From Seonamhaeicola algicola (GTDB lineage: Bacteria; Bacteroidota; Bacteroidia; Flavobacteriales; Flavobacteriaceae), in contig NZ_VOSC01000019.1 in the NCBI RefSeq assembly GCF_007997385.1, positions 144,025 to 203,851 of the forward strand: 59,827 bases of DNA, read 5' to 3'. This document shows positions 44,972-54,064 of the stretch, in pieces. The notes under the pieces are model-generated. The model worked only from the letters and a program-made list of their open reading frames with translations, ran no database searches and had not been told where the DNA came from. A program made the translations under genes and the position numbers. The first letter of the stretch is position 1; each line of letters begins with the position of its first letter.

Positions 44972-46067
44972 CTTGTTATACATTACCAATGGTATTAACG
45001 GCCCTGGTGGTTTAGAGCGTGTACTTTCTATTAAAGCAAGTTTATTAGCTGATGAATATAATTATAATGTAAATATAGCTACATTAAATCAATACTCTCA
45101 AGACCTTTTTTACAACTTTAGCAGTAAAATTACATTTCATAATATCTCAGCTCAGGGTAATTATATTAAATACTTCAATGAATACAGAAAAGGTCTAAAA
45201 AATCTTATAAAAAAAATAAACCCGCAAATTATTTTAGTTTGTGATGATGGTTTAAAAGGGTTACTATTACCTTTTATAATTGGAAAGCCCTGTAAAATGA
45301 TATATGAACGTCATGTATCAAAAAATGCAGAACTACAAAAAAATAACCCAAATATATTCCAAAAGCTTATAAAAACTATAAAATTTAAACTTATGGATAT
45401 TGGTGCTAAACAATACGATACATTTGTAGTATTAACTAATGGAAACAAAAATGAATGGAATATAAAAAATATAAAAGTAATCCCTAATCCTTTATCTTTT
45501 TACCCTAATAAAGTAAGCACTCTTAAAAATAAAAATGTATTAGCTGTTGGCAAACAAAGTTTTCAAAAAGGTTATGATCGACTATTACATTCATGGAAAG
45601 CTATTCAAGATGAATATCCTGATTGGCGCTTAAATATTTATGGAACCATAAACAAAAATCAAAATTTAGAAATATTAGCTAATGAACTTAATATCTCTAA
45701 AACTGTAACTTTTCACAATCCAGTAAAAAATATTGCTGAGAAATATGAACAAGCTTCAATCTATGTAATGTCTTCAAGATATGAAGGATTTGGTATGGTA
45801 TTAACAGAGGCTATGGCTTATGGTGTCCCTTGTGTGTCATTTGACTGCCCATATGGACCTAGTGATATAATTGAGAACAATATTAACGGATTTTTGGTAA
45901 CAAATGGAGATTGTGCATTATTGAGTCAAAAGATTAAAGAACTTATAAAAAACCAAAACTTAAGAATAGCTTTTGGAAAAGAAGCCAGAATATCTACAAA
46001 AAAATATTTGGCTGAAAATATTGTAAATAAATGGGATGTGTTATTTAAAACTCTATTAAAAATTTAG
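44964..46067 (+). CDS. GT4-family glycosyltransferase
   Basis: A 367-residue GT-B enzyme. It starts LLYITNGINGPGGLERVLSI (GGLER loop), has IPNPLSF before the C-terminal domain, then VLAVGKQSFQKGYDRLLHSW and the acid motif MSSRYEGFGMVLTEAMAYGV followed by DCPYGPSDII. The DCPYGP block is typical of transferases in O-antigen and capsule clusters related to amino-sugar transfer, but the specificity is not known. It is a clear paralogue of the next gene, which follows after one base. Confidence 0.88.
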   Translation: MTNLLYITNGINGPGGLERVLSIKASLLADEYNYNVNIATLNQYSQDLFYNFSSKITFHNISAQGNYIKYFNEYRKGLKNLIKKINPQIILVCDDGLKGLLLPFIIGKPCKMIYERHVSKNAELQKNNPNIFQKLIKTIKFKLMDIGAKQYDTFVVLTNGNKNEWNIKNIKVIPNPLSFYPNKVSTLKNKNVLAVGKQSFQKGYDRLLHSWKAIQDEYPDWRLNIYGTINKNQNLEILANELNISKTVTFHNPVKNIAEKYEQASIYVMSSRYEGFGMVLTEAMAYGVPCVSFDCPYGPSDIIENNINGFLVTNGDCALLSQKIKELIKNQNLRIAFGKEARISTKKYLAENIVNKWDVLFKTLLKI

Positions 46068-46068
46068 T

Positions 46069-47190
46069 ATGAACATTGTATTTATTATAGATCAGGTGTA
46101 CTTACATGGAGGTATAGAAAGAGTTTTATCTATAAAGGCTAACTACTTTGCTGCAGACAAAACGAACAAAGTAAACATTATTACTTCAGAACAAAAAGGT
46201 AAAAAACCATGCTATTACTTTGATGAAGCCATCAATTTTAAAGATTTAAATATTAATTATGATAGAAAAATATCATATTTTAATCCTTTAAATGTTTTAA
46301 AAATACCTAAACACATATATAGATTACGTAAGTATTTAAAAGAACTTAAACCTGATATAGTAGTTGTTTGTAGTCACAGTGTTGATACTTATTTTGTTCC
46401 TTTTTTATTAAAGGGAACTCCTAAAATAAAAGAATATCATTTTTCAAAATCAATAGAAATTCCTTATAGAACAAAAGGTAATAAATCGAAAAAAAGATAT
46501 TTTTTAAAATTTGCAGATTACATAGATAAAAAATATGATAAAATTATTGTTCTAAATAAAGACGAAGCTACATATTACAAGTCAAATAATACAATTGTAA
46601 TACCTAATCCTAATACTTTTTTTCCCGACACAATATCAAATCATTCCTCAAAAATTGCAATAGCCGCAGGAAGAATTGCACCCGTTAAACAATTTGATCA
46701 ACTAATTGAAATATGGAATTTAGTAGCTAAAGAAAAAAAGGAATGGCAATTACATATATATGGAACTGGAGATAAAGGTTTATTGGATAATTTACAATAT
46801 AAAATTTCCAATTATAAGCTAGATAATAATATAATTCTGAAAGGAGCCACTAATAAAATAAAAGATAAAATGCTAAATGCTTCAATGTTTTTAATGACTT
46901 CTAAGAATGAATGTTTTCCACTGGTCCTATTAGAAGCACAAGCTTGTGGTTTACCTATAATTTCCTACAATTGTCCTCATGGTCCTCAAAATATAATCAA
47001 TGATAAAAATGGTATTTTAATTTTACAAGAACATATAACAGATTTTTCAAAATCTATTATTAATTTGATTGATAAGCCAGATTTAAGAAAAACACTTGGT
47101 AAAGCTGCTAGGTTAAATGCATTAAATTATAGTGAAGATAAAATAATGCACAAATGGAAAAGTGTGTTCAACCAATTAACTAATATTTAA
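46069..47190 (+). CDS. GT4-family glycosyltransferase
   Basis: A 373-residue GT-B enzyme starting NIVFIIDQVYLHGGIERVLS. It has IPNPNTFFPD, AIAAGRIAPVKQFDQLIEIW, the acid motif SKNECFPLVLLEAQACGLPI and NCPHGPQNII. It is similar along its length to the preceding gene, so the pair probably arose by duplication and adds two successive residues. Start two bases after the previous stop codon. Confidence 0.88.
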   Translation: MNIVFIIDQVYLHGGIERVLSIKANYFAADKTNKVNIITSEQKGKKPCYYFDEAINFKDLNINYDRKISYFNPLNVLKIPKHIYRLRKYLKELKPDIVVVCSHSVDTYFVPFLLKGTPKIKEYHFSKSIEIPYRTKGNKSKKRYFLKFADYIDKKYDKIIVLNKDEATYYKSNNTIVIPNPNTFFPDTISNHSSKIAIAAGRIAPVKQFDQLIEIWNLVAKEKKEWQLHIYGTGDKGLLDNLQYKISNYKLDNNIILKGATNKIKDKMLNASMFLMTSKNECFPLVLLEAQACGLPIISYNCPHGPQNIINDKNGILILQEHITDFSKSIINLIDKPDLRKTLGKAARLNALNYSEDKIMHKWKSVFNQLTNI

Positions 47191-47192
47191 AT

Positions 47193-47762
47193 ATGCGAAA
47201 AATTTTATATGCTATTTTCAAATTGACCTTGTTACCGCATTTATTAATGTACTATACATCTCGTAATAAATACTTAATTGACTTAGATTTAAATAGGTGG
47301 AGTGAAGAAAAAAAAATAAAAGGCGTAAAGGCTATACTATTATTACATTTTTTAGCACACTCTAAAGATTTCAGAACTATTTTCTATTTTAGAATCAACA
47401 ATTCCATAAAACACATATTAAAACTATATTGTAAAGGTGAGCAAAACTTTACAATAGATGTTAATACTAAATTAGGAGGTGGTATACTTACAGGACATCC
47501 TTATGCTACAATTCTGAATGCGGTTTCAATTGGTGAAAATTTCTATGTAAATCACTTGGTGACCGTTGGTGAGGTTGATGGAAAAAAGCCCATAATTGGT
47601 AATAATGTTTCTATATTTACAGGCGCTATTGTTATTGGAGGTATTACCATAGGTAATAATGTAAAAGTGGGTGCTGGGGCTGTTGTAATTAAAGATGTTC
47701 CTGATAATGCTACAGTAGTTGGTAACCCTGGCAAAATATTACTCCAGCCTAATGATGTTTAA
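47193..47762 (+). CDS. Serine acetyltransferase-like hexapeptide O-acetyltransferase
   Basis: A 189-residue protein of the CysE/SAT-like beta-helix type. An N-terminal helical region is followed by hexapeptide turns: DVNTKLGGGILTGHPYATIL, HLVTVGEVDGKKPIIGNNVS, GGITIGNNVKVGAGAVVIKD and the ending GNPGKIL. Such short SAT-like proteins are common in capsule clusters and acetylate polysaccharide sugars; a role in cysteine synthesis is unlikely in this context. Confidence 0.85.
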   Translation: MRKILYAIFKLTLLPHLLMYYTSRNKYLIDLDLNRWSEEKKIKGVKAILLLHFLAHSKDFRTIFYFRINNSIKHILKLYCKGEQNFTIDVNTKLGGGILTGHPYATILNAVSIGENFYVNHLVTVGEVDGKKPIIGNNVSIFTGAIVIGGITIGNNVKVGAGAVVIKDVPDNATVVGNPGKILLQPNDV

Positions 47763-47789
47763 TAATTAATTTAGTAGTAAAAGGTAATT

Positions 47790-48884
47790 ATGTCTAATTT
47801 AATACCATCTATATACCACTATGAAACATATATATATTTATGTTTATTTTTATTAGTATTTACACTAATTCATGCCCTCATTTTACGTATTCATGATTTA
47901 AAAAACGTTGCCTTCATAAACACTGTAGGTTACAGCCTTTTAGTTTTCTTTATTTTATTTATTGGACAAAGAGAAATTACATCGCGCTATGGCTTTGGTG
48001 ATACAGCCAATTATTATAAAGCTTTTGACGCTTTTAGTAAAGGAGCCCCTATCAAAGAAGTTAAAGATTTAGGATGGCAATTATTTATGAAATCATTAGC
48101 AACTTTCACTACTGCTCATACTTTTTTTACTATTTGTGCTTTTCTTTATATTTTCCCATTATATAAAGTTAGTAAAGCGTATTTTAAAGAATATTGGTAC
48201 TATTGTTTTTTTGCATTTTTGGTGTCATTTTCCTTTTATACCTATGGTGTAAATGGTGTTAGAAATGGTGTTGCTGGTTCTTTATTTTTATGGGGCTTAT
48301 GTTATAAAGATAAAAAATGGCTTATGATTTTACTTTTTGCTTGGGCCATTATGTTTCATAAAACCATAACGCTACCTGTTATTGCGTATTTATTAACATA
48401 TTTATATAATAACCCTAAAAGTTATTTAATAGCTTGGTTTGTAGCCATACCTCTTTCTTTAGTAATGGGTAGTGTTTGGATTGGTATATTTGCAAGTTTA
48501 GGTTTTGATGACCGATTGTCTGGCTATTTAGCAGGAAGCACAACTGGTACTACTAGTTTCCGTTGGGATTTTATTTTTTATAGTTCTTTTGCTGTTTTTG
48601 CAGGCTGGTATTTTATTTTCAAAAAGAAGTTTAAGGATAGGTTTTATAACCAACTATTAAACACCTATTTAATTTGTAATGCCTTTTGGATTTTGGTGAT
48701 ACGGGCCAACTTTTCCAACCGTTTTGCCTACCTCTCTTGGTTTATGATGGCAATAGTTATTTTTTATCCTTTTTTAAAAACACGCCTATTTAAAAACCAT
48801 CATTTAACATTAGCCAAAGTATTAATAGCTTATTTTATGTTTACCTTTTTAATGTTCTTTATTTATTACGCCGATAAACGCTAA
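47790..48884 (+). CDS. EpsG/Wzy-type polysaccharide polymerase
   Basis: A 364-residue membrane protein with about ten helices. The block REITSRYGFGDTANYYKAFD and FSFYTYGVNGVRNGVAGSLF are typical of EpsG-family proteins, which polymerise repeat units in Wzy-dependent systems. The helices include AFLVSFSFYTYGVNG and LIAWFVAIPLSLVMGSVWIG. It is the only polymerase candidate in the locus, so it would pair with Wzx, Wza and Wzc. This is about where the AT-rich core ends. Confidence 0.82.
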   Translation: MSNLIPSIYHYETYIYLCLFLLVFTLIHALILRIHDLKNVAFINTVGYSLLVFFILFIGQREITSRYGFGDTANYYKAFDAFSKGAPIKEVKDLGWQLFMKSLATFTTAHTFFTICAFLYIFPLYKVSKAYFKEYWYYCFFAFLVSFSFYTYGVNGVRNGVAGSLFLWGLCYKDKKWLMILLFAWAIMFHKTITLPVIAYLLTYLYNNPKSYLIAWFVAIPLSLVMGSVWIGIFASLGFDDRLSGYLAGSTTGTTSFRWDFIFYSSFAVFAGWYFIFKKKFKDRFYNQLLNTYLICNAFWILVIRANFSNRFAYLSWFMMAIVIFYPFLKTRLFKNHHLTLAKVLIAYFMFTFLMFFIYYADKR

Positions 48885-48888
48885 CCTT

Positions 48889-49779
48889 ATGAAAACACTC
48901 ACCGTTTTTACTCCTACTTATAACCGTGCCTATTGCTTGCACCAATGTTATAACAGTTTGGTTGCCCAAACCAACCAAGATTTTACCTGGTTAATTATTG
49001 ATGATGGCTCTACCGATGACACCAAAACCTTGGTAGAAGGTTGGATAGCCGACAACAAGATCAGCATTCGCTACCACTACCAAAACAACCAAGGCATGCA
49101 CGGGGGGCATAATGCGGCCTACCGCTTAATTGATACGGAATTAAACGTGTGTATTGATAGTGACGATTTTATGCCCCCAGAGGCCGTACAGCATATTATT
49201 AGTTTTTGGAACAGTACGCCTAAAAAAGACACCATTGCTGGTTTTATTGGCTTAGATGCCTATAAAGATGGTACTATTATTGGGCAACGCCTGCCCAAAC
49301 AGGGCACAGAAACTACCTTAGAAGCCTTGCACAATATCCATAAGGTGACGGGCGATAAAAAATTAGTATTGCGTACCGCCGTGGTTAAGCAATACCCGCC
49401 CTACCCCATATTTCCTAACGAACGCTTTGTACCCTTAGGTACCTTGTATTTGTTGATAGACCAAGACTATACCCTATTATGCCTTAACGAGGTTTTGTGT
49501 GTGGTGGAATATATGGAAGACGGCTCCTCACGCAATATCATTAAACAGTATTACAGGCACCCTAAAGGCTTTCAGTACGCCCGTAGGTTATACTTAAAAC
49601 ACAGCCGCTTTTTTAAAGTGCGGGTAAAAAATGCCATCCACTACATATCGCATAGCATCCAATTACGGGATGCTAACTGCATACGAAAATCACCCAAGCC
49701 TTTACTAACCGTGGCCATGATCCCTTTTGGTATTTTATTACACCTATATGTGTTACATATAAACAAACTAAAAAAGTGA
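48889..49779 (+). CDS. GT2-family glycosyltransferase
   Basis: A 296-residue GT-A enzyme starting KTLTVFTPTYNRAYCLHQCY. The nucleotide-binding Asp pair lies in LIIDDGSTDDTK, and the DxD-type metal motif is VCIDSDDFM. A C-terminal hydrophobic segment (PLLTVAMIPFGILLHLYV) may touch the membrane. Base composition is clearly higher in GC than in the genes just upstream, so it seems to belong to the older flank of the locus. It overlaps the next gene by four bases (GTGA). Confidence 0.88.
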   Translation: MKTLTVFTPTYNRAYCLHQCYNSLVAQTNQDFTWLIIDDGSTDDTKTLVEGWIADNKISIRYHYQNNQGMHGGHNAAYRLIDTELNVCIDSDDFMPPEAVQHIISFWNSTPKKDTIAGFIGLDAYKDGTIIGQRLPKQGTETTLEALHNIHKVTGDKKLVLRTAVVKQYPPYPIFPNERFVPLGTLYLLIDQDYTLLCLNEVLCVVEYMEDGSSRNIIKQYYRHPKGFQYARRLYLKHSRFFKVRVKNAIHYISHSIQLRDANCIRKSPKPLLTVAMIPFGILLHLYVLHINKLKK

Positions 49780-50864
49780 GACTCTTACAAGTTATAAATT
49801 CATTGGGAGCTGGAGGCGCTGAAACTTTGGTAGCCAATACCAGCATACACTATAAAAACGCAGGGATAGACGTGGCTATATTGGTACTAGACCCCACGCC
49901 TACGCCTTTACATACTAAGCTACGGGCGCATAACATACCCATACTCAGTATTAATGCTGTAGGTAAAAGTATTTACAACCCCTTAAACATACTAAAGTTA
50001 AGGCGGCTGTTAAAACCCTTTCCGTTAGTACATGCGCACTTATTCCCCACCGCCTATTGGCTAGCCTTGGCAAAATTATGGGGCCATACAAACATCAAAC
50101 TACTTTATACGGAACATAACACCACCAACAGACGCCGCAAGTTAACCGTATTCAAACTATTAGACCGTTATATTTACAAGCAATTTGATAGTATCATTAG
50201 TATATCGGATGCGGTTGATAGCAGCTTAAAAACACACTTAGGCGCAGCATTTCATCCAAAAATCACTAAAATATATAACGGTGTAGATGTGGCTGCATTT
50301 ACCAATGCCCAACCCTATACCAAAACAGCTCTAGGGCTAGCTGCAACCGATGTACTGGTTATACAAGTGGCTAGCTTTACCGCGCAAAAAGACCAAGCCA
50401 CCGCCATTAAAGCGCTCACACTAGTACCTGCGCATATAAAATTAGCTTTGGTAGGTACAGGCCCTTTACTGCAAGCGGCGCAAGCCCAGGTACACGCCTT
50501 AAACCTAACGGCACGGGTACACTTTTTAGGCGTACGTGATGACGTGCCGCAGCTTTTAAAAACAGCCGATGTGGTGGTATTAGCTTCACATTACGAAGGT
50601 TTATCATTATCCTGCATTGAAGGGATGGCATCGGGCGCTCCTTTTATTGCCAGTGATACCCCCGGCTTAGGTGCCATTGTAAAACACCATGGTTTGGTAT
50701 TTCCTGATGCCGATGCTGAAGCCTTAGCCAACCATATTACAACCTTGCTAGATAACCCAGCACTGTATACACAAACCGTAGCCAATTGCTTAAAACGAGC
50801 GGCAGATTTTGATATACATAAAATGATTCAAGAACATATCCAACTTTATAAAAGATTAAATTAA
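49776..50864 (+). CDS. GT4-family glycosyltransferase
   Basis: A 362-residue GT-B enzyme with a GTG start overlapping the preceding stop. N-terminus RLLQVINSLGAGGAETLVAN, then LLYTEHNTTNRRRKL, SDAVDSSL, YNGVDVAAF, VIQVASFTAQKDQATAIKAL and the acid motif ASHYEGLSLSCIEGMASGAP. It is the last gene of the plus arm and is followed within 32 bases by a strong terminator. Donor specificity is unknown. Confidence 0.88.
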   Translation: MRLLQVINSLGAGGAETLVANTSIHYKNAGIDVAILVLDPTPTPLHTKLRAHNIPILSINAVGKSIYNPLNILKLRRLLKPFPLVHAHLFPTAYWLALAKLWGHTNIKLLYTEHNTTNRRRKLTVFKLLDRYIYKQFDSIISISDAVDSSLKTHLGAAFHPKITKIYNGVDVAAFTNAQPYTKTALGLAATDVLVIQVASFTAQKDQATAIKALTLVPAHIKLALVGTGPLLQAAQAQVHALNLTARVHFLGVRDDVPQLLKTADVVVLASHYEGLSLSCIEGMASGAPFIASDTPGLGAIVKHHGLVFPDADAEALANHITTLLDNPALYTQTVANCLKRAADFDIHKMIQEHIQLYKRLN

Positions 50865-50865
50865 T

Positions 50866-50896
50866 AAAAAAAAGGCTTAAAATTAAGCCTTTTTTT
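50866..50896. terminator. Bidirectional terminator ending the capsule plus arm
   Basis: The sequence AAAAAAAAGGCTTAA at 50866-50880 is mirrored by TTAAGCCTTTTTTT (50883-50896), giving a GC-closed hairpin with A- and T-tracts on the two sides. It serves both the glycosyltransferase and the convergent beta-helix gene. Confidence 0.9.
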
Positions 50897-50916
50897 ATAC
50901 TCTATAATAATGTATT

Positions 50917-52992
50917 CTATTTTTCAACAACTTCATTATTGGATATCTGTACAGAAGTAGATAACGTTAAGCCGTCCTTATAATTTATAGGTTTTATTTT
51001 TAAAGGTGTTTTTGATGTGTACAAAATAATCGTATTATCAGTAAAAGAAGAATTAGGACAATCCTCATTAAAAACCAAACCATCTTTATTAATTTCTGCA
51101 TCAATAACGTTACCTGTAAAAACAGTATTTTGCCCGCCTGTAATTATAGTACAACCTAATTTATTATTGGTCACACGAATGGAATTAGCACCAATAAGAC
51201 TTGTGTGTGCTCCACTTTCATTTGTTCTAGTTCCAGTAACAATATTATTATTTACTACAAAATTAGAGCTACTATTTTCAGACCAAGTGTTATACAAATT
51301 TAAAGCAAATGTACTACCTTCTAACATTTCTATAGTATTGCCTTCAATTAATGTGTTATTAGTTGCATTAATAGCCATAATACCTCGGCTTTTAGCTTTT
51401 ATGCTGTTATTGGTAATTGTGGTATTAGAAACGCCCAAGCTGCTATCTTTAGCCCCTGCGCCTAGATAAATACCTATATCTCCTTCAATATCATTATCAT
51501 AAATATCGACACCGTTCCCTCCAACAACAATACCGCCATATACTTTATTTCCATATACTTTATTTCCGAACACAAAATCAGTTCGGTTATAATTGGATGG
51601 ATTACCTGCTTTTATATATTTATTTACAACATTATTTCTAATAATAACGCCTTCTGCAGTTGTATAGGACACTGAAGAATCAATAGTATTATTCTCAAAT
51701 ATAATAGGACCATTACCATGAGATATATTAAATCCACCTCCTGTAGCTCCTGTTAAAATACCTTTATTATTACGCATATACACATCACTTACGCGCTCAT
51801 ATTCTACTAAAGTACCATTATCCCAATGCCTTACAGGTTCAATATTAAATTGACAAGAAGGTGCTGTTCCTTTAGAGTTAGGTGTATCAACACCTCCATC
51901 TATGAATTCATTGTTTTCAATATATATATCTTCACAATTAACCAACGTTAGGTTGATACGTCGCGCTCTTAAAAATTTATTATTTATGATTCTAATGTTT
52001 TTTGAACGAATATGTCTTGAATCAAAATAAAAATAAATACTTGATATCGATATACCATCTCCAGTGGCATCTTGAAAAGTAACACCATCTATAACTATAT
52101 TTTCACCCCCTTTAATAGCCATAGTATGAACCCATTCATGACTTCCACTTGTAGTTCCATCAGAATCAACAAAGCCAGAATTATAATTATGCTCATTACG
52201 TTCTCCATGAAGAAACCCTCCTCTTACAGTAATATTCTTTTCATCATAAATAGCCATTAAACTTGCTCTAAAATGACCATTTGGCTGCATGCGTAAATGT
52301 GTATTATCTGTCATTTCGAGGGTAAAATCTGAAGGTAAATTAACAGCATGTACTTCTGGTACTCCTTCGTTTAGGTAACCATCAACTTTAAAATAGGCAT
52401 CCATTGCATCAATTTTAACCGTAGCAATACCTAAATCGTGCAATTTAAAAAAGGTGGCCTCTAATATATCTCTATTATTTCTAGCAACCTCATCATTCAC
52501 CTTACCTTCTACAATCCCCCAACGTTCCGGAATTAATTGAAAATAATCGGCTTTCACTTGTGGGGTGGTTCCTGTAATGGTAAAAGTATCATTGAGCAGC
52601 TCACCGCCTATTTCGGCATCGCCTAAAAAGTTAAGCGTTCCGTTAATGATGTCTCCACCTTCATACACAATAGTAACACCTGCAGGAATATCAACCGTGG
52701 CACCTTCTAAATCCATAATACAATTAATAATAACGGTACTGTTGGGCGCTAAATTGGTTAAGGTAAAATCACAAGGTTGGGTAGGGTCTGCAGCCACCGT
52801 TTCTTCAGTAGTGTCAGTATCGTCTTCTGTAGGATCTTCCTCAGTATCTTCTGGGGTCTCTTCGGCTTCTTCTTCGGGGGTCTCTTCAATAAGGGTTTCT
52901 TCAACAAACAATTCTTCATTGTTGCAAGAAACCACATTAAAACTAAACACGCATAAGGCTAATAGGGGTAATAATACAAATGTCTTTTTCAT
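50917..52992 (-). CDS. Surface lipoprotein with right-handed parallel beta-helix
   Basis: A 691-residue protein from the ATG at 52992. The signal peptide KKTFVLLPLLALCVFSF ends in the lipobox VVSC (Cys23). A Glu/Asp/Thr/Pro-rich tether follows to about residue 70, then a short domain starting PCDFTLTNLAPNSTVIINC. From about residue 200 onward Asn- and Ile-rich turns recur (NIRIINNKFL, DIYIENNEFI, VIIRNNVVNK, TLIEGNTIEM, VQISNNEVVE), typical of pectate-lyase-like parallel beta-helices (NosD/Beta_helix). It could cleave, modify or bind acidic polysaccharide. It is convergent with the capsule arm. An upstream ATG at 53013 would only lengthen the signal peptide. Confidence 0.82.
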   Translation of the reverse strand: MKKTFVLLPLLALCVFSFNVVSCNNEELFVEETLIEETPEEEAEETPEDTEEDPTEDDTDTTEETVAADPTQPCDFTLTNLAPNSTVIINCIMDLEGATVDIPAGVTIVYEGGDIINGTLNFLGDAEIGGELLNDTFTITGTTPQVKADYFQLIPERWGIVEGKVNDEVARNNRDILEATFFKLHDLGIATVKIDAMDAYFKVDGYLNEGVPEVHAVNLPSDFTLEMTDNTHLRMQPNGHFRASLMAIYDEKNITVRGGFLHGERNEHNYNSGFVDSDGTTSGSHEWVHTMAIKGGENIVIDGVTFQDATGDGISISSIYFYFDSRHIRSKNIRIINNKFLRARRINLTLVNCEDIYIENNEFIDGGVDTPNSKGTAPSCQFNIEPVRHWDNGTLVEYERVSDVYMRNNKGILTGATGGGFNISHGNGPIIFENNTIDSSVSYTTAEGVIIRNNVVNKYIKAGNPSNYNRTDFVFGNKVYGNKVYGGIVVGGNGVDIYDNDIEGDIGIYLGAGAKDSSLGVSNTTITNNSIKAKSRGIMAINATNNTLIEGNTIEMLEGSTFALNLYNTWSENSSSNFVVNNNIVTGTRTNESGAHTSLIGANSIRVTNNKLGCTIITGGQNTVFTGNVIDAEINKDGLVFNEDCPNSSFTDNTIILYTSKTPLKIKPINYKDGLTLSTSVQISNNEVVEK

Positions 52993-53013
52993 GGTTCTAA
53001 ATTTTTGGGGCAT

Positions 53014-53591
53014 TCATTAATGGTTTAAAAGTATGTGTTTTTTTAAAAGTATCGTTAAAACGACAAAAGTTTTCGATTAAATACATGATTTCCATGGTTT
53101 TGTAGTCGATGAAATACAATTTTAACAGTTCTTTACAATTTAAAAGGTTACAAATGCTTTTATATACGACCAAATGCAAAATTTAGACGTTGTAATCCCC
53201 TATTTTTTTTTAGCGCCGTAAAAATACGTAAAACGTCCTGTGGTTTAAGTACTTAATTGGGGCTAATTAAGCAGGAGTTGTTAACAATGCTTGTTAATAA
53301 CTACAGGGGTAACACCTTGGTAATAGGTAGGTAACAAAAAATTAATGTGATGAACGCTATTAAATTAAAAAACACTCATAATCAATACGTTATGATATAT
53401 ATAAATTAAAATAAGTAAATAAGACTAAAAATGTAAGTTAAAGCGTACTCAATTGTTAAATACTTGTTGAAAAGGTTTTTAAAATAATTGTAAAACTAAT
53501 GAAAATTATAAGCAACTTTGTAAGGCATATAGGCACTGACATACAGTGTACTACGCAAAACTTAATTTATAAATTTTTAATTTTTTTTTTT
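53014..53591. other. Divergent spacer between beta-helix and HU-related genes
   Basis: About 580 bases without a convincing gene. It holds a nearly perfect 12-bp inverted repeat, AGTTGTTAACAA / TTGTTAATAACT, with a TGC loop at 53276-53302 and no T-tract, so it is more operator-like than terminator-like. The rest is AT-rich. Start-site extension of the HU-related ORF back to 53499 is possible but not supported by the family. Confidence 0.5.
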
Positions 53592-53978
53592 ATGTCAATA
53601 TTGTTTAGAGTATTGCAAAGAAGAAACCCTCAGGACATCACGTTACCTGAGAAGTTTTACGCAGCTGCCATAGGAGATGGCAGTGTAGACATGGAAACGC
53701 TCGCGGAGCAAATTGCCTACCAATGTACCATAACACAACCCGATTGTTATGCGGTACTTATGGCCCTAGAACGCAACATTGTAGATGCCTTAAAACAAGG
53801 ACGCATTGTTAAATTAGGCCACTTGGGCAATTTTCAAGTAGGTATTAGCTCGCAAGGGCGCGATACAGCTGAAGAACTGGATGCATCGGCTATTACAAAA
53901 GCCCGTATTTTGTTCCGCCCCGGTAAAAGTTTTAGACAGTTACTTAAAAACTTGTCCTTTAGAAAAGCCCGTAGTTAG
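53592..53978 (+). CDS. HU-related DNA-binding protein
   Basis: A 128-residue protein of the Bacteroidetes HU-related class, starting at the ATG at 53592 (SILFRVLQRRNPQDITLPEK). The N-terminal helices (residues ~19-60) include VDMETLAEQIAYQCTITQPD. The HU-like beta arm with GRIVKLGHLGNFQVGISSQG follows, and it ends SFRQLLKNLSFRKARS. HU-related proteins of this type often lie near polysaccharide clusters and mobile regions in Bacteroidetes; whether they regulate them is unknown. The stop codon lies inside one copy of a 54-base direct repeat, and a terminator follows. Confidence 0.85.
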   Translation: MSILFRVLQRRNPQDITLPEKFYAAAIGDGSVDMETLAEQIAYQCTITQPDCYAVLMALERNIVDALKQGRIVKLGHLGNFQVGISSQGRDTAEELDASAITKARILFRPGKSFRQLLKNLSFRKARS

Positions 53979-54028
53979 AATCCCGCGGTTTTTTGAATTT
54001 TTAGTATTAAGGTCTTGCGTGTCTCACC
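53975..54028 (+). repeat. 54-base direct repeat, copy 1
   Basis: It begins TTAGAATCCCGCGG, followed by a T-run and GA, and later carries GTATTAAGGTCTTG and GTCTCACC. The same elements in the same order recur at 54285-54339. Copy 1 contains the stop codon of the HU-related gene and supplies the left arm of the terminator at 54009-54045. Confidence 0.8.
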
Positions 54029-54045
54029 ACGTAAGGCCTTTTTTT
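54009..54045 (+). terminator. Intrinsic terminator after the HU-related gene
   Basis: A 13-bp stem AAGGTCTTGCGTG / CACGTAAGGCCTT (two G-U pairs) with loop TCTCAC, followed by TTTTT, 30 bases after the stop codon. Confidence 0.85.
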
Positions 54046-54064
54046 ATGGGGTTTAGCCCCAAAA

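Noticed and set aside
53499-53591. Longer start for the HU-related protein
   Set aside because: The extra 31 residues include a run of Phe and Ile encoded by a poly-T tract and do not belong to the HU-related family; the ATG at 53592 gives the usual N-terminus.
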